A stretch of 64,000 bases of DNA, taken from VGTK01 sp046327915 (GTDB taxonomy: Bacteria; Desulfobacterota; Binatia; UBA12015). The DNA lies in the NCBI GenBank assembly GCA_046327915.1, contig JAXLXO010000034.1, positions 1-64,000 on the forward strand, in the 5' to 3' direction. Below, one piece after another: positions 30,170 through 40,155 of this stretch (its first letter is position 1; the number at the start of each line of letters is the position of its first letter). The notes under the pieces were generated by a model. The model was not told the origin of the DNA. It saw nothing but the letters and a program-made list of their open reading frames with translations, and did not search any database. The translations under genes and the position numbers were made by a program.

Positions 30170-32824
30170 TCAGCTGAGCGCGCCCTGCGCGGCCGGAGTC
30201 TCGGGGGCCTTCGGCGCCTCGCGCAGGATGAAGCCCGGACGGAACACCGCGAACAGCACCGGCATCAGCGTCATCGACGCGATGAAGCTGACCATCATCC
30301 AGAGCGCGAGCAGCAGGCCCATCTCGGCGTCGAAGCGGATGTTCGAGAACCACCAGACGAGGGTGCCGAGCACCATCGTGACCGCGGTGAACGTGACCGC
30401 CTTGCCCGACGTGCTGACGGCCTCGCGCACCGAGAAATCCATGTCGCCCGACTTCTGGAACTCCTCGATGATGCGGCTCACGATGTACAGGCCGTAGTCG
30501 ATGCCGAAGCCGACGCCGACGGTGACGACCGGCAGCGTCGAGATGTTGATGCCGATGCCCTGCACGGCCATGTACGCGTTGATCGCGATGTTCGACAGGA
30601 AGAGCGGCAGCAGCATGTAGATGCCTGCCATCCACGAGCGGTACGTGAACAGGATGATCACGTACATCGTGAAGAAGCCGAGGAAGTTCATCAGCAGGTC
30701 GTTCCTGAGGATCTCCTCGTTGCCCGCCGCGAGCACGCCGATCAGACCGCCGGCGAGCCTGAACTGCGCCTTGTCCATCGGGTTGTCCTTGATGAACTGA
30801 CGTGCCCGCTCGATGATGCGGCGGATGTTGTCGCCCTGATGGTTCTTCGCGTAGAACGTCACGTGCGCCGTCGAGTAGTCCGGCGTCACGTACTTCGCCG
30901 TCTCGCTCGGCGGTGAGCCCGAGAAGAAGACGAAGAAGAGTCCGCCGACGTCGATCCAGTCGTTCGGGATCACGCCCCACTTCGGCTCGAGCTCGTGGAA
31001 CACCATGTTCACGGCGCGCAGGATGTCGGCGAGCGAGAAGCTGTAGCCGACGCCCGGGTCGCGCTCGAGGTAGCGCTGGAACTTCTCCATGGTCCGCAGC
31101 ACCTGCGGATCCTTCATGGCGTCCTTGTCGTAGCCCTCGGCGACGACGATCAGCGGTTCGACGCCGCCGAACTTCTCCTGGATGTTCGTATGCGAGACGT
31201 TGTACGGCGAGTCCTGCCAGAGCAGCGGCGACGCCGCGGTCGGGTCGCCGATCGTCAGGTCCTTCAGGAAGTAGATCGAGACCGCGGTGAGCAGCACCCA
31301 CGCGCCGATCGTCGCGATGCGGCCGGTCTTCGACAGGATGACGTCCGTCACGCTGAAGATCAGGTTGCGGAACCAGCCCTTCTCGCGGTGGATGACCGTC
31401 TCCTTATCGGGTGCGGCAAGGTAGTGATACACGATCGGGTTCAGCAGCAGCTCGCTGACCGTGATCGCGAGAATCCAGAACGACGCCGAGATCGCGAGCT
31501 TCTGCAGCATCAGGATCGGCACCAGCAGGATCGCGAGGATGCCGACCGCGTCGGTGAGGATGCCCGACAGCGTCGGCACGAAGAGCTCGGCGAACGCAGC
31601 CACGATGGCCTTGTCCTTGTCCCAACCCGACTTCTCGAACTCCTCGTAGTAGCGGTCATGCATCTGCACGGAGTGCGAGACGGCACGTGCGGTGATGAAG
31701 AATGGAATCACCAGCGCCAATGGATCGAACGGCAGACCGATCAGGTTGATGAAGCCGAGCCCCCAGATCGCCGAGATGACCCCGGTGATCGTCGGACGGA
31801 GCGCACCGCGCCAGTCGTGGAAGTAGAGATAGAGCAGCACCCACGTGAGGAGCGTCGTGATGAGGAAGATCCACTTCGCCTCGTCGGCGTACTCGTAGAC
31901 CCAGCCGTAGAGCCGCGGCTCGCCGGCGACCGAGATGACCAGATCCGGCTGCGGCACCGTGATGCTCATGTCCTGCGACTGTTCGCCGCGCTTGACCGTG
32001 AGCTTCACTTCCTGGCCGGGCTCGTGCAGCGCGATGGCGGCGGCCGCCTCGACGCGGTTCGCGACCGGCTTGCCGTCGACGGCGGTGATGACGTCGCCCG
32101 GCTTCAGCTTTCCGTCGGCAGCGCTGCCGGGGTAGACGACGTCGACGGTCGCCACCGGCATGACGCCGTTCTCGTCCTTGTTGTTGAGGATCGCGCCGAC
32201 GTAACCGCGCTCGAACGGCGCGACCACGCGCTCGTTGATGTCGCGGAAGATGCGACGGTAGTCGAGGCGGCCCTCGATGAAGTTCGCCTTGAGAAGAGCC
32301 GCCTTGTCGTCCAGCGACACCAGGAGCCCGTAGATGCTCTCGGTGTTGTGGACGATGTGCCGGACTTCGCTCGCCTGCTCCTCGGTCTTCGGCGGCACCG
32401 TCATGACCGGCTCGGAGCGCATCGTGCCGCCGGCCGCGACGCGCAGCGAGCGCGTCGTACGGTGGCCGATCGAGTCGATCTGGCTATGGTTGACGCCGTA
32501 GACCCGGTCGAGCTCCTCGGTCATCTTGTAGATGCGCGTCAGCGTCTCGGGGGTGAAGATGTGACCTTCCTTCACCTCGAGCATGACCATGACGTTGTTC
32601 GCGCCGCCGAAGGTCCCCGCGTACTTGTTGTGGACCTTCATGAACTCGTGCGTCTGCGGCAGCAGGTCGCCGAAGGACGTCACGAAGCCCGCATTGAACA
32701 GCTTGTAGGTGTGCCAGCCGAAGAAGCCCGTCACGAGGAACACCCCGATCATGACGGGGATGCGCTTCTCGATGAGCTTCCGGCCCAGCCAGTAGAGCGG
32801 CTTCTCGGTCGTTCCCGGATTCAC
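30170..32824 (-). CDS. MMPL/RND-family exporter with an inserted PDZ domain
   Basis: This encodes 884 residues from GTG 32824, preceded by an AAGGAG site. It has two RND halves, each one helix, a large periplasmic loop and a cluster of about five helices (LLTWVLLYLYFHDWRG; VVTVGVGFGIDYGLYIVSR with the buried-Asp GFGIDYG motif). This is the MMPL/HpnN-like group that moves lipids or hydrophobic compounds. The first periplasmic loop contains an extra domain at ~208-293, with the PDZ pattern VVYPGSAADGKLKPGDVITAVDGKPV. That insertion is not part of the standard family. It is the last gene of an operon with a YCF48-like lipoprotein and a small secreted protein. Cargo is unknown. Confidence 0.88.
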   Translation of the reverse strand: MNPGTTEKPLYWLGRKLIEKRIPVMIGVFLVTGFFGWHTYKLFNAGFVTSFGDLLPQTHEFMKVHNKYAGTFGGANNVMVMLEVKEGHIFTPETLTRIYKMTEELDRVYGVNHSQIDSIGHRTTRSLRVAAGGTMRSEPVMTVPPKTEEQASEVRHIVHNTESIYGLLVSLDDKAALLKANFIEGRLDYRRIFRDINERVVAPFERGYVGAILNNKDENGVMPVATVDVVYPGSAADGKLKPGDVITAVDGKPVANRVEAAAAIALHEPGQEVKLTVKRGEQSQDMSITVPQPDLVISVAGEPRLYGWVYEYADEAKWIFLITTLLTWVLLYLYFHDWRGALRPTITGVISAIWGLGFINLIGLPFDPLALVIPFFITARAVSHSVQMHDRYYEEFEKSGWDKDKAIVAAFAELFVPTLSGILTDAVGILAILLVPILMLQKLAISASFWILAITVSELLLNPIVYHYLAAPDKETVIHREKGWFRNLIFSVTDVILSKTGRIATIGAWVLLTAVSIYFLKDLTIGDPTAASPLLWQDSPYNVSHTNIQEKFGGVEPLIVVAEGYDKDAMKDPQVLRTMEKFQRYLERDPGVGYSFSLADILRAVNMVFHELEPKWGVIPNDWIDVGGLFFVFFSGSPPSETAKYVTPDYSTAHVTFYAKNHQGDNIRRIIERARQFIKDNPMDKAQFRLAGGLIGVLAAGNEEILRNDLLMNFLGFFTMYVIILFTYRSWMAGIYMLLPLFLSNIAINAYMAVQGIGINISTLPVVTVGVGFGIDYGLYIVSRIIEEFQKSGDMDFSVREAVSTSGKAVTFTAVTMVLGTLVWWFSNIRFDAEMGLLLALWMMVSFIASMTLMPVLFAVFRPGFILREAPKAPETPAAQGALS

Positions 32825-32860
32825 GTCGATTCTCCTTGACGAAGAGGGAGCGGTCGGCCG

Positions 32861-33925
32861 TCAGGCGGCCGCCGGGATCCAGGTCTTGCCGCCATCGCGG
32901 GTGTGCAGGATCGTGCCGAAGCCGCCGACCAGCCAGCCGTTGTTCTGATCCGAGAACCCGACCTCGCGCAGCCAGCTGAAGACGCGCATGCCGAGGTCGG
33001 CCGGCTTCCACTGGCCGTTCTCGCGCTTCATCACCTCGCCCGCGACGCCCGCCGTCCAGCCGCTGCCATCCGGGAAGAGCTGCACGGTGAACAGCGGCTC
33101 GGAGAAGCCGCCCTCGACCTCCTGGAACGCCCAGGTCTTGCCGCCGTCGGTGGTCGCGGCGATCTTGCCGTCGAGACCGACGGTGACGCACTCCTGCGCG
33201 TTCACGCAGTCGATGCCGTAGAAGGTCGGCAAGTCGAGCGCGTCGACGATTTCCCCGCCGACGAGCGTATTCTGCTGCTCGGTCCAGGTCTTGCCGCCGT
33301 CGGTGGTGTGCAGGATCTTGCCGAACTCGCCGACGATCCAGCCCGTCTTGTCGTCGACGAAGCGCACCGCGTAGAGCGCCGGGTCCTGCGCGATGACCTC
33401 GGTGTCACTGAGACCCTGCATCGCCTCGTTGGAGCCGGCTTCCTTCGCTTTCGCCTGGATCTTGACGGTGTTCCACGTGGCGCCGCCGTCTTCTGTGGAG
33501 ACGACGGTTGCCCGCTCACCGGCCGCGACCAGCCTCTGCGGCGACGCGGCATAGATGCTGAACAGCGACGCCTGGGTACCGGCATCGACCTTCTGCCAGG
33601 TCTTGCCACCGTCGGTCGTCTTCAGCACGAGGCCGGCCTGGCCGACCGCCCAGCCGTTCGTGTCGTCGACCATCGCGACGTTGTAGATCGCGCCGTCGGT
33701 GTTGCTCTGCGCAACCTCCCAGCTGCGGCCGCCGTCGTTCGTGAGAAGGATCTTGCCGCCGTATCCGACGATGATCGCCTTGTCGGCGGACAGCGGCTTC
33801 ACGTCGTAGAACTTGTCGGTCAGGTAGATCTTTCGATCGATGAGCGGGGTCATCTCGACCTCGCCGTGGCACGCCGCCATCGACAGCAGCAGCACGCCGA
33901 AGGACAGCAGGCGCAACCTGGTCAT
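32861..33925 (-). CDS. YCF48/Asp-box propeller lipoprotein
   Basis: This encodes 354 residues from ATG 33925, with a strong AGGAGGG site. The signal peptide has lipobox LSMAAC, so C19 is predicted to be lipidated. Six Asp-box motifs are visible (TNDGGRSW, TTDGGKTW three times, TEDGGATW, TRDGGKTW) with repeated GWxVG blades. This is the YCF48/HCF136 beta-propeller type, a protein-interaction scaffold in photosystem assembly and, in non-phototrophs, often encoded beside MMPL exporters. It starts 28 bases after the previous gene's stop and ends 36 bases before the exporter's start, so all three are likely one unit. Confidence 0.87.
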   Translation of the reverse strand: MTRLRLLSFGVLLLSMAACHGEVEMTPLIDRKIYLTDKFYDVKPLSADKAIIVGYGGKILLTNDGGRSWEVAQSNTDGAIYNVAMVDDTNGWAVGQAGLVLKTTDGGKTWQKVDAGTQASLFSIYAASPQRLVAAGERATVVSTEDGGATWNTVKIQAKAKEAGSNEAMQGLSDTEVIAQDPALYAVRFVDDKTGWIVGEFGKILHTTDGGKTWTEQQNTLVGGEIVDALDLPTFYGIDCVNAQECVTVGLDGKIAATTDGGKTWAFQEVEGGFSEPLFTVQLFPDGSGWTAGVAGEVMKRENGQWKPADLGMRVFSWLREVGFSDQNNGWLVGGFGTILHTRDGGKTWIPAAA

Positions 33926-33953
33926 CGTCTTCCCTCCTGGGGGTACCATGCGC

Positions 33954-34439
33954 TCACTCCACGGGAACGTCGGCCGGGAACCACTTGCGAACGGCATCGG
34001 TCTCGACCAGCGCCTGCTGGTCGATGCGCCATTGCTTGTCGGCTCCCTCCTGAACGAGCGTATAGAGCTCGTACTCGTTCGCGCCGGTCTGGTTGATGTA
34101 CTTGTCCTTGGACTTGAGCAGGTTCGGAACGATCGCCTTGTCGCCCTCCATCTTCGGAGGGAACGTCCGGAAGGAGTCGATCGTCACCTCGCCCAGCTTC
34201 ATCACCACGATCTGCTGGGCGACCCACTTCTCCTCGTCGAGGTTGCCGCGCATGCCCGGCGTCAGGAGCGGGTACGCGGTCTTGAAGTCGGCCTTCTGGA
34301 TCGCCGCGAGGTAGGTGCGAACGACTTGCTCGGGCGACGACCCGGACTTCGGCTGATCCGCCGCCAGAGCGGATGCGACCAGGATCAGCAGCGACACCAC
34401 GACCGGCATCGCTCGCGAGAACAACCTCCACGACGACAT
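33954..34439 (-). CDS. small secreted NTF2/DUF4878-like protein
   Basis: This encodes 161 residues. ATG 34439 is chosen because CGGAGGG lies just upstream and a signal peptide follows (MSSWRLFSRA, hydrophobic, ASALAAD). The mature part (SPEQVVRTYLAAIQKADFKTAYPLLTP) has the look of NTF2-like/DUF4878 domains: helices, then a curved sheet (YELYTLVQEGADKQWRID). It is the first gene of the YCF48-MMPL operon, so a role with the exporter is likely. No enzymatic residues are apparent. Confidence 0.75.
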   Translation of the reverse strand: MSSWRLFSRAMPVVVSLLILVASALAADQPKSGSSPEQVVRTYLAAIQKADFKTAYPLLTPGMRGNLDEEKWVAQQIVVMKLGEVTIDSFRTFPPKMEGDKAIVPNLLKSKDKYINQTGANEYELYTLVQEGADKQWRIDQQALVETDAVRKWFPADVPVE

Positions 34440-34675
34440 GAACCCTCCGACAGAGACTTTCGGCAAGCGCTCCGCTTACCGCCTCGCGCCGCGTCTGCCA
34501 AGCGGAAACAAGGCCTTGCGCGCCATTAATTTGACGTTCCCGGGGCGAAGCGGCGCCGCCGCGCCACGTCCTCGTCGCCTGCAGGCGGGGGGTGCCGCAG
34601 CACGGCACCCGCAAAACCCCTCGCGGAATGGTGACATCCACGACACACCCGACTGCCGGAGCTGACACAGTCCGG

Positions 34676-34691
34676 TGGCACCCACCTTGCT
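34676..34691 (+). promoter_or_regulatory. sigma-54 promoter (-24/-12)
   Basis: TGGCAC (34676-34681), five bases, then TTGCT (34687-34691), with GG and GC separated by exactly 10 bases, matches the RpoN consensus. It lies 22 bases before the ATG of the sigma-54 activator gene at 34713, implying self-activation. The predicted start of transcription is only about 10 bases from the ATG, so the leader would be very short. Confidence 0.75.
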
Positions 34692-34712
34692 CGAAGCGTC
34701 CTCGGGGCAAGG

Positions 34713-36121
<1,409 letters not shown>

Positions 36122-36125
<4 letters not shown>

Positions 36126-36565
36126 TCATGAGGACGCAGAGGATTCGCAGGATCTCGCCGGCGTCGCGCCGGCCGAGCGCACGACGTCAGCCGACCGAGC
36201 CACGGCATCGCACGCGCCGCGCGGAGCCTCTCGCGAACGCGCGCCGCATCGCGGTACTGCCGGCACCTCGCCCCGTGCCCGCGACGAAGCCCCTGCGACG
36301 CAGGCCGAGCCACCTGCGCGTGGTGGCGAGCAACGCGCGGCCGCGCTGGCGGCGTCCCGCGGCGCCACCGTCGTTGCGCCTGATCCGGGGCAGCGCACTG
36401 CTGCTCACGCTGCCGCCGCGGCGCGTGGCGCAGCCGCCGGCGCGTCCGGCGGCGCATGAGCCGCGCTCGCGCGTGGCACAGCTCGCCTTCGTGGTGGCGA
36501 TGACGGCGATCGGTCTCGTCGCGCTCGCGACGTCCGTCGGTCAGATCCTCGCGCGCGGGATGTGA
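36122..36565 (+). CDS. Arg/Pro-rich single-pass membrane protein, unknown function
   Basis: This encodes 147 residues starting at ATG 36122 inside the stop of the regulator gene (ATGA), or at ATG 36128. About 115 residues rich in Arg, Pro and Ala are followed by one C-terminal transmembrane helix (LAFVVAMTAIGLVALATSV) and a short tail, so it looks tail-anchored with a basic cytoplasmic part. Coupling to the sigma-54 activator suggests a linked role. I do not recognise a family. In such GC-rich DNA a spurious frame cannot be excluded, but the overlap, the helix and the terminator right after it support a gene. Confidence 0.5.
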
Positions 36566-36570
36566 ATCGC

Positions 36571-36592
36571 CCGCGCCGGGTGACCGGCGCGG
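36571..36592. terminator. 9-bp hairpin between convergent genes
   Basis: CCGCGCCGG (36571-36579) pairs with CCGGCGCGG (36584-36592) around a GTGA loop, 5 bases after the plus-strand stop. It can serve both convergent transcripts. Confidence 0.5.
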
Positions 36593-36654
36593 CCGATGCC
36601 CTTCCCTGCTCGCGCGCCGCGGCTCAGGCCGCGACGACTGGCGCGTGCGTCAGC

Positions 36655-36939
36655 TCAGGCTGCGACCGCCCGCGCGCGCTTCAGCTCGCGCCGCGCGACG
36701 TCTTCTTCCTCTTCCCGGTTCGCCTCGAGCAGCGCACGCAACGTCTGCTCCAGCGCCGTGAGCTCCGCGTTCACGGTGATCAGCGACTCGACGAGCCCCA
36801 TCCACGTCGTCCCCTCGGGGGCTCCCTCGCTCGCGTCCTCACACAGCGCAACGCAGCGCCGGGTGATGTCGAGAACGCCCTCGGAGGCACCCTCCAGGTG
36901 GGTCGCGAGGTCGATGAAGGTGTGGCGGTCGATGATCAC
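36655..36939 (-). CDS. small helical protein, unknown function
   Basis: This encodes 94 residues from GTG 36939, chosen over the upstream GTG 36987 because GGAGG lies 7 bases before it. It is predicted all-helical: an amphipathic first part (DRHTFIDLATHLEGASEG) and a long C-terminal coiled-coil-like stretch (LITVNAELTALEQTLRALL then EEEEDVARREL). It has two cysteines (CVALC) and no signal or membrane segment. I do not recognise it. It lies downstream of the dnaA-like gene on the same strand, 273 bases away. Confidence 0.55.
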   Translation of the reverse strand: MIIDRHTFIDLATHLEGASEGVLDITRRCVALCEDASEGAPEGTTWMGLVESLITVNAELTALEQTLRALLEANREEEEDVARRELKRARAVAA

Positions 36940-37212
36940 AGAGGTGCCTCCGGGGTGGGAACGTGAACGAGTTGTTTCGCCCTCCACGGCAAGTTCAATG
37001 CCACGACTTGGCCGTTCTGGCGCGGTTTTTCAGCCCAAAAGACGGCGCCGGACGTTGCATCCCGGCGAGGGCAGCGCACGGTCGTGCGCGCACGCTCGAT
37101 TTTCGCGCCCGCAGAGGATGCAGCGGCGCGCATGGCGCGTGCCTTTTTCGCTGGCACGGCCACCGCGGCACGCGCCGTCGCGGAATCCGGCGTCCCCCCC
37201 AGGGGGAACGCG

Positions 37213-38322
37213 TCACGCGCCGACTGCGCGGCTCGCGTGTCGTCCGCCGAGGTCGCGCTCGAGGGCCGCGACCTGACGCGCGAGCTCGGGATCCGCGTCG
37301 AGCCGCTTCTTCAGGCTCGCGAACGCGTGCGCCGCGACGCTGTGATCGCGGCAGCCGAGCTCGGACGCGACGTCGCGCAGCGGCATCCCCGTCTGACGCC
37401 GTGCGACGTAGATCGCGACCTGGCGCGCGAGCACCGTCGCGCGATCGCGGCGCGCCGCTTGACGGATCTGGCGGCGCGGCACGCCGAACTCGCGCGACAC
37501 CGCGTCGAGCACCGCGTCGAGGGTCGGTGGCGGTGCGGTGCGGCGCCACGCCTCGAGCGCGCGCTCCGCCACCGCGAGCGAGACCGGCACGCGCAGCGTC
37601 GTCGCGAACGCGAGGACGCGGTAGAGCGCGCCCTCGAGCGCGCGCACGCTCGCCGGGGCGACCTCGGCGATGAACGCCGCCACGTCGCTCGCGAGCGTGC
37701 TGCCGATGAACGCGGCCTTCGCGAGCAGGATCTCGCGGCGCAGCCTCGCGTCCGGCGGCGCGATCTCGGCGACGTGGAACGGTGCGGCGCCGTCGTCGCC
37801 GGCGGCGAAGCTCAGCTCGGGCGTCTCGCTCGGCGGCAGGTCGCAGGTCAGCACGAGACGTCGGCCGAACGCGCGCAGCCGGTCGACCGCGCGCTGCAGC
37901 CCGCCACGGACGCGGTCGGTGCCGACGAGAAACTGCACGTCGTCGACGACCAGCAGTCCCGCGCCGCGCAGCGCCTCGTCCGCGGCCGCGGCGCTCTCGC
38001 CACCTTCGGCCCACGCCGCCGCGAGACGCGCGGCGGACACGACGAGAACGGTGTCGTCGCCGTGCCGCGCGCGCTCCGCGTGCGCGACGGCCATCGCCAG
38101 GTGCGTCTTCCCGACGCCCACGCCGCCGTGCAGATAGAGCGCGGCGCGCGAGCGATCGCTCGCCGCCGCGACACGGCGCGCGAGCTCGTACGCGCGCTGG
38201 TTGCTCTCACCGACGACGAAGCGCGCGAACGTGTAGTCCGCACGCAGCACGCTGCCGAACGTCGATGGCTCCTCTTCGATTCCGCCGGATTCCGATCCGT
38301 CGATTCCATCGCGTCCGCGCAT
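37213..38322 (-). CDS. DnaA-family protein lacking domains I and II
   Basis: This encodes 369 residues from ATG 38322, which has AGGAGGT nearby. After ~20 residues it enters the DnaA AAA+ domain (FVVGESNQRAYELAR), with Walker A GGVGVGKT (66-73), Walker B LLVVDD (123-128) and the sensor-2 region SVRALEGALYRV. The last ~100 residues are a DnaA domain IV, with the DNA-binding signature ELGCRDHSVAAHA (321-333) in place of the usual GGRDHTTVLHA. The N-terminal DnaB-binding domain of ordinary DnaA (~450 residues) is absent, and no dnaN or recF is near. It is therefore probably a paralogue that binds DNA and ATP without loading helicase, rather than the initiator itself. Confidence 0.82.
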   Translation of the reverse strand: MRGRDGIDGSESGGIEEEPSTFGSVLRADYTFARFVVGESNQRAYELARRVAAASDRSRAALYLHGGVGVGKTHLAMAVAHAERARHGDDTVLVVSAARLAAAWAEGGESAAAADEALRGAGLLVVDDVQFLVGTDRVRGGLQRAVDRLRAFGRRLVLTCDLPPSETPELSFAAGDDGAAPFHVAEIAPPDARLRREILLAKAAFIGSTLASDVAAFIAEVAPASVRALEGALYRVLAFATTLRVPVSLAVAERALEAWRRTAPPPTLDAVLDAVSREFGVPRRQIRQAARRDRATVLARQVAIYVARRQTGMPLRDVASELGCRDHSVAAHAFASLKKRLDADPELARQVAALERDLGGRHASRAVGA

Positions 38323-38673
38323 CGTCCGCACCTCCTGCGACGCCGCCCCGCGACCACACCACCACCGACTCCCCCTGGCTCGCTCCCCGAGAGGGCGCCG
38401 ATGTAATCCAATCGTCACCGACATGCAACGACCAGGTCGCGTTTTTCGCGCGCGCGTGGTGTGATTGACGCACGTTGCCGAGTGCGGACGCGCGCTTGCA
38501 CGCCGACCCGTGTCGACGATCACACGCGCGCGAAGCATCGGCGACGACGTTCGTCGTGCGACAGCGCGCAACGAACGCGCGCGACGACGTTCGATCGTCG
38601 CGCGCGCGCGACGATCGCTTCGCGAGCACGTCACGCGCGTTGCGGCGCCGCGCGAAGATCGGGCGCGCGGTGT
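38323..38673. other. 351-base intergenic region rich in CG palindromes
   Basis: This is the upstream region of the dnaA-like gene. It holds many short CGATCG/CGACG motifs and one 26-base perfect palindrome (38592-38617). I searched by eye for TTATCCACA-like DnaA boxes and an AT-rich unwinding segment and found neither, so an origin is not supported. No convincing reading frame is present. Confidence 0.5.
38592..38617. repeat. 26-base perfect palindrome
   Basis: The arm CGATCGTCGCG (38592-38602), a CGCG centre and the exact complement of the arm (38607-38617) make all 26 bases self-complementary. It lies 57 bases past the stop of the broken oxidoreductase gene and 270 bases upstream of the dnaA-like start. 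It could be a terminator stem or a dimer-binding site. Confidence 0.6.
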
Positions 38674-40137
38674 TCAGGCGCGCGCGCGAATGCGCTCGGC
38701 CGCCGCCTTGCCCGAAAGCGCGGCAGCGGCGACGCCGCTCGCGAGCGTGCTGCCCGCGACGTCGGCACCGGCGAGCAGCAGCCCGCGACAGCCCGGAACG
38801 GCGGCGGGAAGCGAAGGCGTCACGAAGGGATCCGGCGGGCCCGCGACCGTCACCCAGTGACGCTCCCACTCGAGCCGGTCGAGCAGCGACGGGTAGATCT
38901 CGCGCACCAGCGTGCGCAGCAGCACGAGCTGCCGTCCGACCTCGAGCGCGTCGGTCGTCGTCCCGTCCGGCAGCGCGAGCTGCGCGATCAGGAGCGCTCC
39001 GCCCGGCGGTGCGACGCGCGGGGCCACGACGCTCGGCCAGAACAGCGTTGCCGGCGTCGCGAGCGTGCCCGGACTCGCGGCATCGGCCGGCGGCACGAGG
39101 CGAACCAGCGGCGCCACCGCAGCGTCCGAGCCGTCACGCAGCGCCGGCATCTCGCGCAGCGCCCACGCGACACCGAGCCCGCTCCAGCCAGCGGATGGCG
39201 GAGCGGCGGCGTCGAGCGACGCGCTCACCTCGCGCGGCAGCACGGCCGCGAGCTGCGCCCGCGGTACGGCGAGCACGCAGTGATCGGCCAGCACCTCGTC
39301 GGCGAAGCCCTGCTCCTCGCGCCGCACGTCGAGCCGCGCGAAGCGGCCGCGGTCGAGCGCGATGCCGGTGGCGCGTGTGCCGAGGCGGAGATCCGCGCCG
39401 CCGTCGATGCACACGTCGACCAGCGCCTGCACCACGCCGCGGGTGCCTGCGACCGGACCGTCGCCGCCGCCATGATGCCGGGTGCCTTCGGCGCCGCGAG
39501 CCAGCGTGCGTGCTGGGCGAGGAACGCGACCGACGCGCGCTCGGGTGCGAGCGCGCCGAGCAGCGCCGCGCTGCACGGTTTCAGTGCCGCCGCCGCGGGC
39601 GGCTCGACGCGCGCGCGCGCGCGAACTCGCCGAGCGTCGTCGCGCGCCACGCGTCGAGCTGCTCCGCGCTCGCAGTGTTGAATTCCTGATACACCTCGCC
39701 GAGGCTCGCGAAGATCCGCGGCGGCACGCCGTAGAGCGCGCGGATCGCCTCGAGCATCGACGGCGACGTGGCACCACCCGGCACCGGGATCTTCACAGGG
39801 TCGAAGGCGCTGCCGCCCTCGCGCGCGACCACGAGCCGCAGAGCGTCGCGTGCGTGGCATTGCCGACGCTGACCTCGTCGGCGCCGATCGCCGACAGCAC
39901 GTCGGGAATTCCGATCGCGTCCCAGAACAGCGGCCCCGTGTCGACCGCCCAGCCCTGGTGCGCGATCGTCTGAAGCTGCCCGCCCGGACGCTTGCCGGCC
40001 TCGACCACGAGCGTGCGCGCGCCGGCGCGGGCGAGCGCGGCGGCGCAGACGAGACCGGCGACGCCGGCGCCCACGACGACGACGTCGTAGCGCTCGGGCC
40101 CGCCGCGGCGCTGCAGCAGCTCGACGGGCAGCGTCAT
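38674..40137 (-). pseudogene. FAD-dependent NAD(P)/FAD oxidoreductase broken by three frameshifts
   Basis: The N-terminus from ATG 40137 has the FAD motif VVVGAGVAGLVCAAALARAG and EAGKRPGGQLQT. The protein then continues in a second frame from ~39845 (LRLVVAREGGSAFDPVKIP), a third from ~39610 (AAAALKPCSAALLGALAPE) and back to the first frame from ~39480 (GVVQALVDVCIDGGADLR) to the stop at 38674 (LLLAGADVAGSTLASGVAAA). Each change equals one missing base or two extra. The second lies in a (CG)8 run. The pieces together resemble phytoene-desaturase-like amine oxidoreductases of ~480 residues. It is either a true pseudogene or an assembly artefact. It is the last gene of the matrixin operon. Confidence 0.75.
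39608..39623. repeat. (CG)8 dinucleotide run inside the broken oxidoreductase
   Basis: Sixteen bases of perfect CG repeat lie exactly where the coding frame changes. Gain of one CG unit would give the observed shift, so slipped-strand change is the simplest cause at this position. Confidence 0.6.
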
Positions 40138-40155
40138 CGCGGGTGTCCCCGATCG

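Noticed and set aside
37134..37176. 10-bp inverted repeat with a T5 run downstream of the dnaA-like gene
   Set aside because: The T run lies in the 23-base loop rather than after the stem on the minus strand, so it is not a convincing terminator.
38323..38673. Possible replication origin beside the dnaA-like gene
   Set aside because: No DnaA boxes, no AT-rich unwinding region and no dnaN/recF nearby.
38674..40137. Programmed frameshifting in the oxidoreductase
   Set aside because: Three separate shifts in the same direction without slippery heptamers or fitting structures are far more likely mutation or sequence error.
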